Assembly (NCBI GenBank): GCA_041740375.1
Contig: JBGSMB010000060.1
Coordinates: 1-5,984 of the forward strand
Direction: 5' to 3'
From: JBGSMB01 sp041740375
Lineage (GTDB): Bacteria; Patescibacteriota; Saccharimonadia; Saccharimonadales; JAGQMS01
Length of the DNA stretch: 5,984 nucleotides
A model generated the notes under the pieces. It saw only the letters and a program-made list of their open reading frames with translations, searched no databases and was not told the origin of the DNA. Below are positions 4,201 to 5,984 of the stretch, piece by piece. Each line of letters opens with the position of its first letter. Within the stretch, counting starts at the first letter, position 1. Both the position numbers and the translations under genes were made by a program.

Positions 4201-5685
4201 ATGAAAGAAACGGCAGATTACTTAAATAGAATATATTTAGCCAAAAAGACTAGCCTTAGCAAAAAAGAGTCACAACTCTTGAGAAGAGCATATGTTTTCG
4301 GCAAAGAGGCTCACGCTGGACAATTGCGAGCAAGTGGCGAAGAGTACTTTACTGCTCACTGCGTACCGGTTAGCGAGAAGATTGCATCATTTGATTTTCC
4401 GGTAGACATGATTATCGCCGGGCTACTGCACGATACTATCGAAGACACTCCAGTTACGGCACAAGAACTAGCAAAGAACTTTGGTGAAGATGTTGCGTTT
4501 ATGGTTGACGGCGTTAGTAAGCTTGGAACAATTAAGTATAAAGGTAATCAACGACACGTCGAGTCTCTGCGAAAGTTCTTCGTTGCGGTCGCAAAGGATA
4601 CGCGAGTGATTATTATTAAATTATGTGACAGATGGCACAACCTAGAGACACTAGCATTTCTTCCTGTTGAAAAGCGACAAAGAATCGCAAAGGAAAGTAT
4701 CGAGATTCACGCACAACTTGCCTCAAGGCTCAACATTGGTCAGCTTGTTGCGGAGATAAATGACCTCGCTTTTCCGTACGCTTATCCTGAGAAGTATTTA
4801 AAAACTAAAGCGATTCGAGATGCACAAACAAAGCGTGAAGACGAAACGGTAAAGAAAATGTATCGGGACATACTGAGCGAAACAACACCCGCACTTGGCT
4901 TTCAGCCAAAAATAGATACGAGAGTGAAAAGCCTCTATAGTCTTTATAAAAAACTAGAAAAGAAAGACTGGAATATAGAAGAAATATTTGATCTTATAGC
5001 AATTAGGCTCATAGTCAAATCTACCTCCGATTGCTATAAGGCTCTTGGCGTACTTCATGCACACTGGCGACCAGTTCCCGGAAGAGTCAAGGACTACATT
5101 TCAATGCCAAAGAGTAACGGCTACCGAAGCTTACATACAACAGTATTCAGCGGTTCGGGAAACATGATCGAAATTCAAATCCGTACAGAAGAAATGCACT
5201 TGCATAATGAATACGGAGTGGCGTCGCATCATGACTACAAAAACGACAATAAAGATAGCCTTATCAGTCGACAAACGTTTAGCTGGTTATCTCAGCTTGA
5301 AGAATTCCAAAGTGAGACAACCTCAGAAAAGGAATACTTGGGTAGACTGCATACAGACTTTTTCCAAAATAGAATCTTTTGCATGACTCCAATGGGTGAC
5401 GTCATTGATCTTCCGGATGGTGCTACGGTTTTAGACTTTGCATTTGCGGTACATACCGAAATCGGTTGCCGAGCATCTGGCGCAAAGGTTGACGGTAAGT
5501 ATGTCGCCCTAAAAACACCGCTAAAAAACCAGCAAATTGTAGAGATAGTCGTCGACAAGAAGGCTACTCCTTCCAAGAAATGGCTTGATTGGGTGACAAC
5601 TTCACATGCAAAGGAAAAAATAAAGCGCGAAGTAGGAAAAAAAGGTAGACAAGAAAAAACTCGACTACTTGGCTATTTTAATTAA
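4201..5685 (+). CDS. rel: Short Rel/SpoT-family (p)ppGpp synthetase/hydrolase (HD-SYN-TGS)
   Basis: This 494-residue protein should make and break the alarmone (p)ppGpp in the cytoplasm. The HD hydrolase domain spans about 25-190. It has His53, the HDTIEDT motif (His77, Asp78, Glu81, Asp82) and DRWHN (Asp143, Asn147), so hydrolase residues look complete. The synthetase domain is about 235-350, with Asp264 in FDLIAIRLIV, GRVKDY, SNGYRSLHTT (Tyr308) and Glu324 in IEIQIRTEEMH. The RxKD motif at 295-298 is the form found in bifunctional Rel/SpoT rather than RelA. A TGS domain follows (about 391-452, with HTEIG). The protein then ends about 40 residues later. It lacks the remaining helical, zinc-finger and ACT domains of the usual ~730-residue protein. 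ATG 4201 is preferred over TTG 4195 because a -10 box ends at 4192. It is divergent from the XRE regulator. Confidence 0.95.
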   Translation: MKETADYLNRIYLAKKTSLSKKESQLLRRAYVFGKEAHAGQLRASGEEYFTAHCVPVSEKIASFDFPVDMIIAGLLHDTIEDTPVTAQELAKNFGEDVAFMVDGVSKLGTIKYKGNQRHVESLRKFFVAVAKDTRVIIIKLCDRWHNLETLAFLPVEKRQRIAKESIEIHAQLASRLNIGQLVAEINDLAFPYAYPEKYLKTKAIRDAQTKREDETVKKMYRDILSETTPALGFQPKIDTRVKSLYSLYKKLEKKDWNIEEIFDLIAIRLIVKSTSDCYKALGVLHAHWRPVPGRVKDYISMPKSNGYRSLHTTVFSGSGNMIEIQIRTEEMHLHNEYGVASHHDYKNDNKDSLISRQTFSWLSQLEEFQSETTSEKEYLGRLHTDFFQNRIFCMTPMGDVIDLPDGATVLDFAFAVHTEIGCRASGAKVDGKYVALKTPLKNQQIVEIVVDKKATPSKKWLDWVTTSHAKEKIKREVGKKGRQEKTRLLGYFN

Positions 5686-5697
5686 TAGTTCTTTTTT
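5671..5697 (+). terminator. Possible weak terminator at the end of rel
   Basis: CTATT (5673-5677) pairs with AATAG (5684-5688) around a 6-base loop, extended by two G-T pairs, and TTCTTTTTT follows. The hairpin overlaps the rel stop codon and has little G+C, so termination may be leaky, letting some transcripts run into the HTH-MurA gene. Confidence 0.4.
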
Positions 5698-5699
5698 GG

Positions 5700-5708
5700 T
5701 GTTACTAT
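5700..5708 (+). promoter_or_regulatory. Extended -10 promoter of the HTH-MurA gene
   Basis: TGTTACTAT fits TGn plus a four-of-six -10 box, followed by 6 bases and then the ATG at 5715. This repeats the leaderless layout at 647-655 and 1472-1480. Confidence 0.5.
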
Positions 5709-5714
5709 AGATAA

Positions 5715-5984
5715 ATGAACGATGATTTAGATAGTATTTCTATACTAATATCTCATTTACGAGTTGAACGTAATCTATCTCAAGCCGAACTAGCGCGACA
5801 ACTAGGCACTTCTCAAAGTGCAATTAATCGTATAGAGCAAGGTAAACAAAATCTTTCTATCGAGACTATACATAGGATTAGCGAGGTGCTTGGTAGGCGG
5901 TTAATCCACGTAGCATCTAGCGAGATTTCTCTTCGCGTACATGGAGGGACGGAACTTAGCGGAACAATTAGTGTTAACACCTCA
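5715..5984 (+). CDS. murA: HTH domain fused to the start of MurA (UDP-GlcNAc enolpyruvyl transferase), 3' end outside the window
   Basis: The visible 90 residues are open to the window end. Residues about 7-66 are a clear Cro/C1 helix-turn-helix: LRVERNLSQAELARQLGTSQ, then SAINRIEQGKQNLSIETIHR and ISEVLG. After a short link, residues about 71-90 (ISLRVHGGTELSGTISVNTS) match the first strand of MurA, which in typical enzymes reads like [20 protein letters not shown]. MurA transfers enolpyruvate from PEP to UDP-GlcNAc, the first committed step of peptidoglycan synthesis. Where most MurA proteins have SGAKN, this one has VNTS. The catalytic Lys-Asn and the PEP-binding cysteine lie beyond the window. 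The fusion suggests either self-regulation or DNA-linked control of cell-wall synthesis. The MurA call rests on about 20 residues. Confidence 0.75.
   Translation, partial: MNDDLDSISILISHLRVERNLSQAELARQLGTSQSAINRIEQGKQNLSIETIHRISEVLGRRLIHVASSEISLRVHGGTELSGTISVNTS

Noticed and set aside
5292..5576. 94-codon open frame on the minus strand
   Set aside because: It lies fully antisense to the conserved synthetase and TGS coding of rel and shows no recognisable domain.

Overview
This window looks like a piece of a Patescibacteria/CPR chromosome, most likely a Candidatus Saccharibacteria (TM7) relative. The strongest clue is the last gene: a Cro/C1 helix-turn-helix domain runs directly into the first strand of MurA. 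Other clues are small single-domain genes, a VKOR-type disulfide enzyme, a type IV pilin, several proteins from domain-of-unknown-function families, and many genes that appear to be transcribed without a leader. TGA is used as an ordinary stop, so this is not one of the CPR groups that recode UGA. The taxonomic placement is inference.

Layout. 1-405: 3' part of a membrane VKOR-family protein. 409-541: a promoter and a complete tRNA-Lys(CTT) gene with an encoded CCA. 552-614: a long, nearly perfect hairpin of unknown role. 662-1348: a DUF4386-type membrane protein, followed by a terminator. 1487-1750: a small DUF4287 protein. 1751-2267 looks empty to ORF finders, but its minus strand holds a decayed mscL (large-conductance mechanosensitive channel) gene. 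That copy has frameshifts, a lost start and a deleted second membrane helix. 2268-2840: a type IV prepilin. 2912-3148: a small exported or membrane-anchored protein with two cysteines. 3190-4120, minus strand: a two-gene operon of a DUF3467-containing XRE regulator followed by a holin-like four-helix membrane protein. 4201-5685: a short Rel/SpoT enzyme with hydrolase, synthetase and TGS domains but no further C-terminal domains. 5715-5984: the start of the HTH-MurA fusion.

How the parts may work together. The VKOR homologue could supply disulfides to exported proteins such as the four-cysteine pilin and the two-cysteine small protein next to it. The Rel enzyme sits between two helix-turn-helix proteins. 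The divergent XRE-DUF3467 gene shares its control region with rel and has an inverted repeat centred on its own -10 box. On the other side is an HTH domain fused to the first committed enzyme of peptidoglycan synthesis. This puts (p)ppGpp metabolism, a regulator and cell-wall synthesis side by side, but any functional link is inference.

Two expression modes are visible. Most plus-strand genes carry a -10 box only 6-8 bases before the ATG (three with an extended TGn motif), which implies leaderless mRNAs. The XRE gene instead has a full -35/-10 promoter and a textbook AAGGAG ribosome binding site.
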